A stretch of DNA of 64,000 nucleotides from Gallaecimonas sp045291545 (GTDB lineage: Bacteria > Pseudomonadota > Gammaproteobacteria > Enterobacterales > Gallaecimonadaceae): assembly GCF_045291545.1 (NCBI RefSeq), contig NZ_CP149514.1:1054001-1118000 (forward strand), given 5' to 3'. The notes under the pieces are model-generated. The model worked only from the letters and a program-made list of their open reading frames with translations, had not been told where the DNA came from and did no database searches. The first letter of the stretch is position 1, and every line of letters starts with the position of its first letter. The position numbers and the translations under genes were made by a program. Positions 25,330 through 34,338 of this stretch are shown here, piece after piece.

Positions 25330-26308
25330 ATTGCCCCGGCCTTAGCCCACAGCGGCCCAGAAACTGCTGCCATTGCTGGGTGTGGCGGTGCAGGGCAGCC
25401 TTGAAGTCGGCGCTGATACTGCCTGGGCCAATACCGGCATAGCGGTTGATTTGTGGATTGTCTGGGTGTGGTAGCTGCGCGATCAGAGCCGCCAGTGCTG
25501 GTTTGGTCAGGTTATCCGACTGGCTGAGTTGGCCCAGATACGGCTGTACACGCTTGCCGTAATAGCTAAAGAAAAAATCGCGAATGCGTTTGGCCTGGCT
25601 GCCGGGGCGGCCATGAAGGCAGACTACATCCGGCCCGTAACGGGCCAGCAACTGAGTAACCGCATTGAGTTCGGCGGTGCTGTTGGCCAGTTGCTGATTA
25701 AGCCGGGCTAAAAATCGGCTCTGGCTGAACTGGCCCAGCTCCGTTTCCAGCCGGGCCATGAGGGCATTGTTTGCGCCCTGGAGCAGGGCATTGATGTCAT
25801 GGAATAGCGTTTGGGTGTTATCCAGGCCGGCAAAATCGCCCATGGGGGTTTTGTCAAAGCGCCAATTAGCCAGAAAGGCCGGATCCTCGGCCAGCAGTTG
25901 CCAGGCTTCAAAAGGCAGTCTGCGGGCTTTTTGCTTGGCCAGTTGCTGGGCCAGCGCTTCAACCTGCGGGTCGGTATGGCGGCATTGGCGCAATCCCTGT
26001 AGCAGTTGCAGACTGTACAAAAAACGTTGCGAGGGCGGCGCGGTTTTCCCCAACGGGCCGTTACGTTCGCCTATCAGCCCCAACAGCTGGCACTTACGCA
26101 ACGCCCAAGTCTGGCGCAAGCTGATGGTCAACGGCGGTACTGTGACGGCCCAGGCGCGGCCACCGCCTTTGGCGAGTAATGGCGTCTCTACGGTGGGCGC
26201 CGGCACGTCCAGTAGGTTAGCTAGGCGCGCCGGGTAGCTAGCCACCGGGCTAGGTGCCGGGCTGCAACCGGCCAGTAACAGCACCAGTAACCAGCCCAGT
26301 GGTTTCAC
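25328..26308 (-). CDS. DUF3080 lipoprotein
   Basis: A 326-residue lipoprotein (lipobox LLLAGCSP) matching the DUF3080 family found in marine gammaproteobacteria. It has a conserved Cys (LRKCQLLGLIGERN), a helical central region and WRFDKTPMGDFAGL. The function is unknown. The ATG overlaps the stop of the upstream MATE gene by 4 bases, so the two are translationally coupled. Confidence 0.75.
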   Translation of the reverse strand: MKPLGWLLVLLLAGCSPAPSPVASYPARLANLLDVPAPTVETPLLAKGGGRAWAVTVPPLTISLRQTWALRKCQLLGLIGERNGPLGKTAPPSQRFLYSLQLLQGLRQCRHTDPQVEALAQQLAKQKARRLPFEAWQLLAEDPAFLANWRFDKTPMGDFAGLDNTQTLFHDINALLQGANNALMARLETELGQFSQSRFLARLNQQLANSTAELNAVTQLLARYGPDVVCLHGRPGSQAKRIRDFFFSYYGKRVQPYLGQLSQSDNLTKPALAALIAQLPHPDNPQINRYAGIGPGSISADFKAALHRHTQQWQQFLGRCGLRPGQ

Positions 26309-27672
26309 GCCAATACCTCAAGCTCGATCTGGGCCTGAGCTCGGCGTTTATGCAAGCGGTGCAGGCGCCACAGAAGCAGCACCGCGGCGGTGCTGAGTCC
26401 GGCAATAAAGCCAATCCAGAAACCCTGTGGGCCCATGGCCGGGCGCAGTATGTCGGTCAAACCGAGCAGGTAGCCAATGGGTAGCCCAACGCCCCAATAA
26501 CTGAACAGGGTAATAAAAAACAGTGCCTTGGTGTCTTTGTAACCGCGCAGGGCACCCCCGGTGACCACCTGAAAAGCGTCCGGGATCTGATACACCGCCG
26601 CCAGCAGAATCAATTGTTCAGCGAGGCGCAGCACGGCAGCGTTGTCAGAATACAAGGTGATGATCTGATGAGAAAAAACCACGGTCAGCAAACAGGTACT
26701 AATGGCAATCAGCTGCCCCAGTAACAACCCGGCATAGCAGACGGTGCGGGCATCCGCCGGGTGGCCTTCACCCATGGTATGACCAACCCGAATGGTTACC
26801 GCCATGGCCAGGCTCATGGGGAACATAAAGGCCAGTGAACTGTAGTTAATGGCGATCTGGTGGCCAGCCACCACCACGCTGCCCAGCGGGGCAATCAGCA
26901 GTGCCACCGCTGCAAACAGGGTTACCTCAAAGAAAATGGCCAAGGCAATGGGCACCCCGATCCGGGCCAGATGCAGGATCACGCTGGCAGATGGCAGGTA
27001 CAGCCGTTCATACAAACCTAAGTGTCGGTAACGCTTGGACAACCAGGTATAAGCCAGGGCGGCAAAGCACATAAACCACATCACCAGCGCTGTGGCCAGG
27101 CCGCAGCCAGCGCCGCCGAGTTTGGGCAGGCCAAAAAGGCCATGAATAAAGATGTAGTTAGCGGGAATATTGACCAGCAGGCCAACAAAGCCAATCACCA
27201 TGGTGGGAATGGTGTTGGACATGCCTTCCACATAGCTGCGCAGGGTGTTGTACAGGGCAAAGGCCGGCAAGCCAAAGCAGATAAAATAAACATACTGCTC
27301 GGTTTTACTGACCAGCGCCGGCTCCACCGCCATTTTATCCAGCACCCAGGGAGTCAGCGGCGCCAGGGCGATCACCAATGCCGTCATGGCCAGCGCCAGC
27401 CAGCCACCTTGCTGCACAATAGGAGCAATGGCGGCGTCGTCTTTGGCACCATGATGGTTGGACACCATCGGCGTCAGCGCCATGCAGATCCCCAATACGA
27501 ATAGCGCCGGCGGGAACCACAGGCTGGAGCCTACCGCCACGGCGGCCATGTCAGTGGCACTGACCTGGCCGGCCATTACGGTGTCGGCAAAGCTCATCAG
27601 GATCTGTGACAATTGTGCCACCAGAATAGGCCCGGCCAGGCGGGCCAGTCGGATTACTTCACGAAAAATCAA
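26305..27672 (-). CDS. MATE-family multidrug efflux transporter (NorM-like)
   Basis: A 455-residue, twelve-helix MATE exporter. The N-terminal GPILVAQLSQILMSFADTVMAG block and the symmetrical second-half segment (VTGGALRGYKDTK) are typical of the NorM branch, which uses Na+ or H+ gradients to expel cationic drugs. The start is a TTG with a weak ribosome site. It is followed by a 4-base overlap with the DUF3080 gene and preceded at 12 bases by dacB, so a dacB-norM-DUF3080 operon is likely. Confidence 0.88.
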   Translation of the reverse strand: MIFREVIRLARLAGPILVAQLSQILMSFADTVMAGQVSATDMAAVAVGSSLWFPPALFVLGICMALTPMVSNHHGAKDDAAIAPIVQQGGWLALAMTALVIALAPLTPWVLDKMAVEPALVSKTEQYVYFICFGLPAFALYNTLRSYVEGMSNTIPTMVIGFVGLLVNIPANYIFIHGLFGLPKLGGAGCGLATALVMWFMCFAALAYTWLSKRYRHLGLYERLYLPSASVILHLARIGVPIALAIFFEVTLFAAVALLIAPLGSVVVAGHQIAINYSSLAFMFPMSLAMAVTIRVGHTMGEGHPADARTVCYAGLLLGQLIAISTCLLTVVFSHQIITLYSDNAAVLRLAEQLILLAAVYQIPDAFQVVTGGALRGYKDTKALFFITLFSYWGVGLPIGYLLGLTDILRPAMGPQGFWIGFIAGLSTAAVLLLWRLHRLHKRRAQAQIELEVLA

Positions 27673-27684
27673 AGGAAAATCTCA

Positions 27685-29070
27685 TCAGCCAGCGTTGTAA
27701 AGGTGAGTCAGCAGGGTGCGTTCATAACGGCTCAGGCGGGCGCTGTCAGTATCGGTGTCGAGCACCAACCCGGAAATCATCAACACGAACAAGTAGCGCT
27801 TGCCAGATTTGGCCTGAAAATAGCCCGCCAGATTACTGCTGCCATTAAGGGTGCCACTTTTGGCCTGCACATTACCCTTGAGTGGCGAGTGCAGCAACGA
27901 GCGGCGGTATTTCAAGGTGCCGTTATGGCCGGCCAGCGGCAGGCCACGGCGGCTGACCATGCTTGGGTGAGCATCGAGAAAACGCAGTATGGTGGCCAAC
28001 TGGCTGGCGCTTAGTAAATCATCCCGAGACAGTCCGGAACCGTCCACCATGCGGCTGGGGTGTACCGATAAACCCACCTTGTCGGCCAGGATCTGATGAA
28101 TGGCTCGCACTCCCTGAGGAAAAGCGCCATCAGGGGCCAGGGTCCGGGCCAGTACGTCGGCGTAGAGGTTGTCAGACTCTTGCAGCATATGCGGAATCAG
28201 CGCCGCCAGCGGCGCGGAATGGGCCTTGGCCAGTGGCTGCCAGTCATCGCTGTTGTCGGCATGGCGAATGCGCCCATCCAGGCGAATGCGCAGCCGGTTC
28301 AGGGCGGTGCGCAGGCTGTCAGCGGCATACTGGAAAGGGTCATTGACGGCAAAATTCAACGGCCAGATCTGGCGCTCGGTGGTCACGCAGCCATGCAGCC
28401 GGTAGTGGTTTTTCGGGCCACGGTCCAGCTGTAGTTCGCAAAGTGACTGCTTTTGCTGCGCCGGCGTGACGGCAGTGACCTGGTTATCGACACTCACCGG
28501 CTGGAAAGGCGGCACAAAAAAATGTGGGGCAATACCGGCGCGGCTTACGGTCAGGCTGGCGGCCACGCAGTTATGGTCCAGAATAATGGCGCTGGCCGGG
28601 GCGCTGTAACACACTCCCAGGTTGTCCCAGGGCCAGCCGGGGGCACGGTCATAACCGCTAAAATGCCGGCCATCAAGCTGAATATCACCGGTGATCTCAT
28701 TGACCCCCATATCGCGCAGCGTACCCAGCAAGGCTCGCAACTGTTTACGGGTAAAGTCCGGGGCGCCGTTAAAGGTCAGCCGCAAGTTACCAATCCAGCG
28801 GTCACCCTGCACACCACCCCGGCCTGCCAGCACGGTATTGAACCGGTAGCTTTTACCCAAGGCCAGCTCGGCTGCGGTGGCGGTCAGCAGTTTTTGCGTA
28901 CTGGCCGGTGGCAGCAGCACATGGCTGCGGTGGTCGATAGTGAGCGTACCACCGTCCAGCGGGCTGACCACCAGCGCTACCTGCGACCCCGGCGGCCGGC
29001 CACTGAACCAGTCCTGCGCCAGGGCAGTAACCGGTAAGGTCAGCAACATACAGAGCAAAAAACGCTTCAT
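27685..29070 (-). CDS. dacB: D-alanyl-D-alanine carboxypeptidase/endopeptidase (PBP4)
   Basis: A 461-residue low-molecular-mass penicillin-binding protein (S13 family) with a signal peptide. The active-site serine is Ser57 in ASTQK, the second motif is SDN within QESDNLYADVL, and the third is KSG in QAKSGTLNGSS. It trims and cleaves peptidoglycan crosslinks in the periplasm. PBP4 proteins carry a large insertion between motifs one and two, and the length fits that. It is divergent from the DnaJ-like gene and probably heads an operon with the MATE pump. Confidence 0.92.
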   Translation of the reverse strand: MKRFLLCMLLTLPVTALAQDWFSGRPPGSQVALVVSPLDGGTLTIDHRSHVLLPPASTQKLLTATAAELALGKSYRFNTVLAGRGGVQGDRWIGNLRLTFNGAPDFTRKQLRALLGTLRDMGVNEITGDIQLDGRHFSGYDRAPGWPWDNLGVCYSAPASAIILDHNCVAASLTVSRAGIAPHFFVPPFQPVSVDNQVTAVTPAQQKQSLCELQLDRGPKNHYRLHGCVTTERQIWPLNFAVNDPFQYAADSLRTALNRLRIRLDGRIRHADNSDDWQPLAKAHSAPLAALIPHMLQESDNLYADVLARTLAPDGAFPQGVRAIHQILADKVGLSVHPSRMVDGSGLSRDDLLSASQLATILRFLDAHPSMVSRRGLPLAGHNGTLKYRRSLLHSPLKGNVQAKSGTLNGSSNLAGYFQAKSGKRYLFVLMISGLVLDTDTDSARLSRYERTLLTHLYNAG

Positions 29071-29124
29071 TAAAACAACCGCCTTGGCAAATGACCCGCC
29101 TATGATGCCAGAAGCTGTTATTTT

Positions 29125-29697
29125 ATGACGATGACCAATCCATTAATTGTTGAACTGCTCACGCTCCTGCATCGCCACCCGGACGGGCTGAGCGAATACG
29201 CGCTGCTGACCGCCCTGGCGGAACATCCGTTATTGCAGGAGCTGGACGCCCCCGGCGAGCTGGGGCTGTTTCGCCGGCACTTTGCCTTGATGAATGCCTT
29301 GTACCAGCTACGCCAGCGCCTCTGGGACGACGGCTGGCAACTGGCCATATCGCCGCTGTGTGTACAGTTATGCCCCGATGCCCCAACTACTGCTGAGCAG
29401 GCATTGGCCGAACATGAGCCACTGGCTGCCTATTATCTTGACTGGCAGGAGCTGGAACAAACCAGTCAGGCGGATGTAGAGGCGTTGTTGGCGAGCTTCT
29501 GGCAGCGCTTTTGTGGCCAGGATGAACGCCAGCAGGCCCTGACGACTCTGGAGCTGCCCACGGATGCTGATTGGCGTATGATCCGCCATCGTTACCGGGT
29601 GCTGGTGATGCAGCATCACCCTGATCGGGGCGGCAATACCGCTGAATTTATCGCCATCCGCCGGGCCTACGAAGTACTGGCCGGGCAGCAGGAGTAA
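29125..29697 (+). CDS. DnaJ-related protein with C-terminal J domain
   Basis: A 190-residue protein combining an N-terminal DNAJ-related domain (PLIVELLTLLHRHPDGLSEYALL) with a C-terminal J domain. The J domain contains the HPD motif (VMQHHPDRGGNT) and the usual following helix ending in IRRAYEVL. It should stimulate an Hsp70 partner (DnaK or HscA type). A second in-frame ATG two codons in is equally possible as start. Riboflavin synthase follows after 2 bases, so the two are co-transcribed. Confidence 0.85.
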   Translation: MTMTNPLIVELLTLLHRHPDGLSEYALLTALAEHPLLQELDAPGELGLFRRHFALMNALYQLRQRLWDDGWQLAISPLCVQLCPDAPTTAEQALAEHEPLAAYYLDWQELEQTSQADVEALLASFWQRFCGQDERQQALTTLELPTDADWRMIRHRYRVLVMQHHPDRGGNTAEFIAIRRAYEVLAGQQE

Positions 29698-29699
29698 AG

Positions 29700-30311
29700 A
29701 TGTTTACAGGCATAGTACAGGGCACCGGCGAGCTGGTGGCCGTCACCGACAAAGACGATTTTCGCAGCCATGTGGTGCGCTTTCCTGCAACACTGTTGCC
29801 GGGGCTGGAGCTGGGCGCGTCGGTGGCCCATAACGGCTGTTGCTTGACGGTGACCCGCATCGACGGCGCCGATGTGCATTTTGATCTGATCCGCGAAACC
29901 TTGCGGGTAACCAACCTCGGCGCCTTAAAGATAGGTGACCAGGTCAATCTGGAGCGGGCTGCCCGCTTTGGTGACGAGATAGGCGGCCATGCCATGTCGG
30001 GTCATATTCACTGCACCGCCGAGATAGTGGGCATTGAGCAGAGTACTGACAACCGTACCTTGCGTCTGGCCATGGCAGCGCCGTGGCAAAAATATGTGCT
30101 GAGCAAGGGCTATATCGGTGTTGACGGTATTTCCCTGACCATTGGCCAGGTTCACGCCGACGGCTTTGCAGTGAACCTCATTCCGGAAACCCTGGCCCGC
30201 ACCACCCTGGGCAGCAAGGGCCTGGGGGATCTGATCAACATCGAGATTGATCCGCAAACCCAGGCCATTGTCGATACCGTCGAGCGGGTGCTGGCCAGCC
30301 GCCAGGGCTAG
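29700..30311 (+). CDS. ribE: Riboflavin synthase alpha subunit
   Basis: A 203-residue enzyme made of two homologous beta-barrel halves that dismutates 6,7-dimethyl-8-ribityllumazine to riboflavin. The diagnostic N-terminus MFTGIVQG, the AHNGCCLTVTRI block and the second-half KGYIGVDGISLTIG repeat are present. It follows the DnaJ-related gene by 2 bases. I see no FMN riboswitch-like leader upstream. The 3' end overlaps the convergent oxidoreductase pseudogene by 4 bases. Confidence 0.93.
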   Translation: MFTGIVQGTGELVAVTDKDDFRSHVVRFPATLLPGLELGASVAHNGCCLTVTRIDGADVHFDLIRETLRVTNLGALKIGDQVNLERAARFGDEIGGHAMSGHIHCTAEIVGIEQSTDNRTLRLAMAAPWQKYVLSKGYIGVDGISLTIGQVHADGFAVNLIPETLARTTLGSKGLGDLINIEIDPQTQAIVDTVERVLASRQG

Positions 30312-31277
30312 TTGCAGGCGCGAAAAATAGCGTCAACAACCGCCTGGTTAGCTGCGCTGTCATCCAGTGTCACGGCCAGCTCGGCCTCGCCCTTAATGTG
30401 CAGGCAGAGATTATCGAGCATGTTGAGGTAGTGGTCGGCGTCCGAGAAAAAACGGCTCTGACACTGGCGCCCTTGTTGTTGGTAAACATCGACCCGGGCG
30501 CCTTGCGGGAAATCCATCGGGTTAAATGGTGCATGCATGACAATACGCCCGTGCTCGCCATGAAAAACCATCTGTTGGCTGCGTTCCATCTGGGTGGCGC
30601 AGTAAAAATGGCCCCGCACCCCGGCAAAATCGAGCGTAAAGTCCACGTAACGGTCGGTCGCAAAATCCGGGCAACGCTCCATATGTGCCGCCAATAGTGT
30701 GGGCTCACAGCCCAGCGCCTGGCGGGCGGTAATGATCGGATAAACCCCTACATCCCGTAAGCCGCCACCGCCTTGCGCCGGCTGGTTGCGAAAATCCGCC
30801 TCCTTGCGGTTAAAGTAGCTGAAATGGCCACTGACCTGATACAGCCGCCCCAGTTCACCACTGGCCAGCAACGATTTGACCCACTGCCACTGCGGGTGGT
30901 GTGACACCATAAAGGCCTCGGCCGCGACCCGGCCGGCTTTTTTTGCCGCCGCGGCTACTGCCAGTACCTGCGTCGCCTCCAGCGCCATGGGTTTTTCAAT
31001 CAGCACATGTTTGCCGGCTGCCAAGGCCTTGATGGCCCCAGTCGCTGTGCAGGTGGGTGGGCAGGGGAATGTAGACCAAGTCCACATCCGGGCATTGCAA
31101 CGCTTCCTGGTAAGACGCAAAAGCATAAGGGGCGTTGTATTGCGCGGCCAGTTGCTGCGCTCGGGTAAGATCGCGGCTGGCCATCGCCATCAGCATGCAG
31201 TGTGCAGATTTGGCAATGGCGGGAAGAACAAATTTGCGGCCAATTTTGGCCGTGGAAAGAACAGCAACGCGCAGCAT
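30308..31277 (-). pseudogene. Gfo/Idh/MocA-family oxidoreductase, single-base frameshift
   Basis: The reading frame begins MLRVAVLSTAKIGRKFVLPAI (an NAD(P)-binding Rossmann start) and continues to DLVYIPLPTHLHSDW. It then loses frame at a run of four C (31036-31039 on the plus strand, G on the coding strand). The second part resumes in another frame as AIKALAAGKHVLIEKPM and runs to a normal C-terminus with YPIITARQALG. Removing one G restores a continuous protein of about 320 residues. It may be a real pseudogene, a phase-variable tract or a sequencing error, and four bases is short for slippage. Confidence 0.8.
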
Positions 31278-31280
31278 GGT

Positions 31281-31301
31281 GGCTCCTCAAACAAAGGAGC
31301 C
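31281..31301 (-). promoter_or_regulatory. Hairpin covering the ribosome site of the oxidoreductase pseudogene
   Basis: GGCTCC and GGAGCC pair around a nine-base loop just before the ATG at 31277. The GGAG ribosome site lies inside the stem, which could limit translation. Confidence 0.35.
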
Positions 31302-31332
31302 CACACTAGCGCGCGGCTACCTGGCGGTAAAG

Positions 31333-31752
31333 TCAGCTCCGGGCACTGAGTAAACTGGCTGCCAGGCGAACAAAATCGGACGAGGTGACAATCCCTACCA
31401 GCTCATTGTTCTCCAGCACCGGCAGGCAACCATGCTTATTGCTGAGAAAAAAATCAGCCACTTCAGCCAGCGGCTGGTCCGGCGCCACTGTCGCGGCTTC
31501 ACGGTCAATCAGTTCGGCAACAGGAAGCTGGCCTTCGCGCCGTTCCAGGGCATTGCCGCCGAATTTCACCAGCAGCCGGATCACCTGCGCCATGATGGTT
31601 TTTTGCGTCAGCATGCCGGCATATTGGCCCGCATCCATCACCGGGATATGGCGTACGCCCTTGTCGCGCATCAGCTCATGGGCATCCAGCAAGGTCGCTT
31701 GCAGCTCCAGGGTAACCAGGTTTTTGGTCATGATGTCGGCAACGGTTTTCAT
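31333..31752 (-). CDS. Two-CBS-domain protein
   Basis: A 139-residue protein made of a tandem pair of CBS domains. They begin TVADIMTKNLVTLELQATL and LIDREAATVAPDQPLAEVA, and each ends in the HIPVMD or CLPVLENNELVGIVTSSDF strand pattern. Bateman modules sense adenine nucleotides. No catalytic domain is attached, so it probably regulates a partner in trans. The ATG follows AAGGAG at good spacing. It is transcribed alone. Confidence 0.88.
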   Translation of the reverse strand: MKTVADIMTKNLVTLELQATLLDAHELMRDKGVRHIPVMDAGQYAGMLTQKTIMAQVIRLLVKFGGNALERREGQLPVAELIDREAATVAPDQPLAEVADFFLSNKHGCLPVLENNELVGIVTSSDFVRLAASLLSARS

Positions 31753-31822
31753 TTATTACTCCTTCTTTGCACAAACATAGTAGAGCCTAATGGGCCGCTG
31801 TGGGTGCCGATCCAGCGCAAAG

Positions 31823-32332
31823 TCAGGGGTGGGCATGATATTGCTCACGGGTGATCTGCCACTGTTGCCATGGCTGCGCCTGCGCTGAAAAGTCATGGCT
31901 GTAGTGCATGGCCAGCTTCGCCAGCAACCCTAAAGAAGCACTATTATTGGCCATGGCCCGGCCAACGATGCGTGGCAGGCCAAAGTAGCCAAAGCCCAGT
32001 TGCAGGCAGGCCTGGGCGGCCTCATAAGCGTACCCCTGATGCCAGTAGCGACGCATTAACCGAAAGCCCAGATCCACCTCCTGTTGTTCCTGACGTAGGC
32101 CACAAAAACCAATAAAGGTATTGTGCAAACACAGGGCCCAGCGGCCAAAGCCATGGCGCTGATAATGATCATAACGGGCAATAAACTGTGCTGCGGCCGC
32201 CACACTGGCAAAAGGGCGGTCGCCGGTGTAGCGCAGCACTTGCGGATCGGCGTTGAGCTGGTAAAACGCCGCCGCATCGCTCTGGCAAAAGGGCCGCAAC
32301 AGCAGGCGAGGGGTGGTGAAGGCGGTTATCAC
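31823..32332 (-). CDS. GNAT N-acetyltransferase (RimJ/RimL type)
   Basis: A 169-residue GCN5-related acetyltransferase of the RimJ/RimL-like group. It opens with TTPRLLLRPFCQSDAAAFYQL and has GFCGLRQEQQEVDLGFRLM and HQGYAYEAAQACLQLGF, where the acetyl-CoA loop is WHQGYAYEA. The substrate could be a ribosomal protein N-terminus or a small molecule. Its start overlaps the stop of the next GNAT gene by 4 bases, so the two acetyltransferases form an operon. Confidence 0.85.
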   Translation of the reverse strand: MITAFTTPRLLLRPFCQSDAAAFYQLNADPQVLRYTGDRPFASVAAAAQFIARYDHYQRHGFGRWALCLHNTFIGFCGLRQEQQEVDLGFRLMRRYWHQGYAYEAAQACLQLGFGYFGLPRIVGRAMANNSASLGLLAKLAMHYSHDFSAQAQPWQQWQITREQYHAHP

Positions 32333-32796
32333 AAAAGCTTGGCCATGATGATTGACTGCGTCTGGTAATGCAGGTGTTGGTAAAAGTGCTGGGCTTCACT
32401 GTTAAAAGCCATAACCTCCAGGCGGATCTGCACCGCCCCATTGGCCCTGGCCCAGTCTTCCATGGCCGTCATCAGGGCACTGCCAACACCTTGTTGCTGG
32501 TGCTGTGTGGCCACCACCACAGTGCTGATACGGCAAATAGCCTCAAAGCTGAGAAAGGGCACGGTGTCGTTACTGTTGATGGTGGCGCAGATATACCCGA
32601 CAACGTCGCTGTCTTGCTCGGCTACCAGCAGGTGGCGCTCCGGGTCGGCCAGTTGTTTTTGCAGGTAACGCCGGTCATCCGCTGACGGCGGGTTAAATAC
32701 CTGGGGAGCCTCGGCGGCGTGTTGACTGCCGATCTGCCGGTTGAGGGTGGTCAGCGCGTCAAGATCAGTCAGTTGAGCGGGGCGAATGGCAATCAT
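32329..32796 (-). CDS. GNAT N-acetyltransferase
   Basis: A 155-residue GNAT enzyme. The acetyl-CoA-binding segment is QHQQQGVGSALMTAMEDWA, and the last strand NSEAQHFYQHLHYQTQS is standard. It belongs to a different GNAT subgroup from its downstream neighbour, to which it is coupled by a 4-base overlap. The ATG at 32796 begins the conserved fold; the longer in-frame extension is not supported. Confidence 0.85.
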   Translation of the reverse strand: MIAIRPAQLTDLDALTTLNRQIGSQHAAEAPQVFNPPSADDRRYLQKQLADPERHLLVAEQDSDVVGYICATINSNDTVPFLSFEAICRISTVVVATQHQQQGVGSALMTAMEDWARANGAVQIRLEVMAFNSEAQHFYQHLHYQTQSIIMAKLL

Positions 32797-32874
32797 GGCC
32801 GGTCCATTTCCTGAGGTTGGCAGCTTCAGCATAAAAGCTGTCGCGAACGACTGCACCTTTTATGCTGAAATCTT

Positions 32875-33795
32875 TTAACTGGGGTAGTGGCTGGCAACAA
32901 AGTGGCTGACGGTTTGCGCGATTTTGGCTTGTGGAATACGTGCCAGCTTTGCCAGTGACCGGGTTTTCATCATGTCACCTACCACCACCCAACCGGCGCA
33001 GTAGGTTTCTCGGTGCATGTGGGTATTGCCATTGCCGTAGGTGTATTTCATGGCCAGTGCCGGGCCGGCTTTTTGCAAATCTGGCAGCATCGCTTTGAGT
33101 AGCGCGTTTTTATGTTGGTAACACTGTTGCAGCCACTGGTTACCGCCTCTGGAAGTATAGAGATTGTCGCTATACCCCGGTGCGGCCAGCTTCGCGGTGT
33201 GCATGGCTATGCCTTCCATAAACACGGTTTCGCCCAGAGGCCCGCCAAAGCTGCTTTGAATATGGGCCAATTGCTCATGAATGGAATGGGCCAGTTCGTG
33301 GGCCAGGGTGATCTCCGGGTAGCTGTGTTGCACTGGCATCACCACCATTGGCGGCCGCTGGTTGCTGGGGGGCGCCGTGTAGGCATTCCCCGTAAAAAGG
33401 CCCACGTAGAGCAGCAGATCAGTATCAATAGGCTGCCCGGCACTACCAAGAATGCGGTTGTCGGCGGCAAACATTTTCTTGCCAAGGGCTATTAGCCGGG
33501 TGTTCAAGGCCGGCAGTTTGGGCAGTAGGGCGGAGTAACGAGGCCAGGCGCTTCTAAGGTACTTTCTGGCCAGCTTTTGACCGGCCGGGCCTGGCGGCAC
33601 TGCGGCAATACCGTACTGCTTTTGCCATAGCTGCCAGCGCTGTGGCTCGGTCAGGGGTTTGGCGGTGGCCTGGTGGTAGAAATGCTCAAACTGGCTGACT
33701 TTGGAAATGATATGGAGCTGGTCAGGGCTAGCGGCAAAAGCCACCACAGGTGCCAGTACTGAGGCCAGTGACGACACGAACTTTATTGGGTTCAT
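32875..33795 (-). CDS. Exported HExxH metalloprotease-like protein
   Basis: A 306-residue protein with an N-terminal signal peptide (about residues 1-22) and a zinc-binding HELAH in PEITLAHELAHSIHEQL, followed about 30 residues later by ETVFMEGIAMH. That is a gluzincin arrangement with Glu as the likely third ligand, resembling DUF2268-type predicted proteases. Two distant cysteines could form a disulfide. It is probably periplasmic or secreted. No partner gene is obvious, and the assignment rests on the motif spacing. Confidence 0.65.
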   Translation of the reverse strand: MNPIKFVSSLASVLAPVVAFAASPDQLHIISKVSQFEHFYHQATAKPLTEPQRWQLWQKQYGIAAVPPGPAGQKLARKYLRSAWPRYSALLPKLPALNTRLIALGKKMFAADNRILGSAGQPIDTDLLLYVGLFTGNAYTAPPSNQRPPMVVMPVQHSYPEITLAHELAHSIHEQLAHIQSSFGGPLGETVFMEGIAMHTAKLAAPGYSDNLYTSRGGNQWLQQCYQHKNALLKAMLPDLQKAGPALAMKYTYGNGNTHMHRETYCAGWVVVGDMMKTRSLAKLARIPQAKIAQTVSHFVASHYPS

Positions 33796-33940
33796 AACAA
33801 CATCCCTTTCATTTTGCTGTGTACTTAAATCACCACCACCCTATTGAATAACGCATGACTTTGCGTCTGGAAAATGTAACGGCGGGTGTCAGCCACCGCC
33901 GCTATGACAGCGGCGGTAGCTGCATTACCCGGCTTGCTGC

Positions 33941-34306
33941 TCACCAGGAAATAAGCGTGGCCTTGAAAGACTTGCAACTCCAGCCGCCGGTCCATTCACG
34001 GTGGCAGAGCTTACCTTCCACATAGACATTCTTGTTCGGAAAATCCGCCACGGCGCAGACACTGGCTTTGGCCAGGCCAACATTGGCGCTGGCACAGACC
34101 TTGGTATTACCCGCATCCAGGGTGCCGGAGCCAATGGTGATGCCGGCGAGCTTGACGGTAATATCAATTTTTTCCGGGCCAACCATCTTGGCGCAGACTT
34201 CCAGCGGCCCCAGGCTCCAGCAGGCGTGCAGGGTTTCGGTCATTACCGGGGTTTGGTAAAAGCCAACTTCGTTGCTGTCCTGCTGGTCCTTTGTGAAATC
34301 AGGCAT
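33941..34306 (-). CDS. Six-cysteine hypothetical protein, orphan pair member
   Basis: A 121-residue protein with no signal peptide and no recognised family. It has six cysteines and alternating strand-like segments (KIDITVKLAGITIGSG, KVCASANVGLAKASVCAVAD, KNVYVEGKLCHREWTG), suggesting a compact beta-rich fold. It lies 32 bases downstream of another small beta-rich gene on the same strand, so the two likely form an operon. No neighbouring gene explains them, and an effector, lectin or toxin-like role is only a guess. Confidence 0.6.
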   Translation of the reverse strand: MPDFTKDQQDSNEVGFYQTPVMTETLHACWSLGPLEVCAKMVGPEKIDITVKLAGITIGSGTLDAGNTKVCASANVGLAKASVCAVADFPNKNVYVEGKLCHREWTGGWSCKSFKATLISW

Positions 34307-34338
34307 AACTTTATCCTTTTATAAACAAGCGATGAGCC

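Noticed and set aside
29540..29700. FMN riboswitch before riboflavin synthase
   Set aside because: The gene follows the DnaJ-related gene by 2 bases, and upstream sequence is coding. No RFN-like conserved elements were seen.
31036..31039. Programmed frameshift in the oxidoreductase gene
   Set aside because: There is no slippery heptamer of a known type and no downstream stimulatory structure. A simple indel is more likely.
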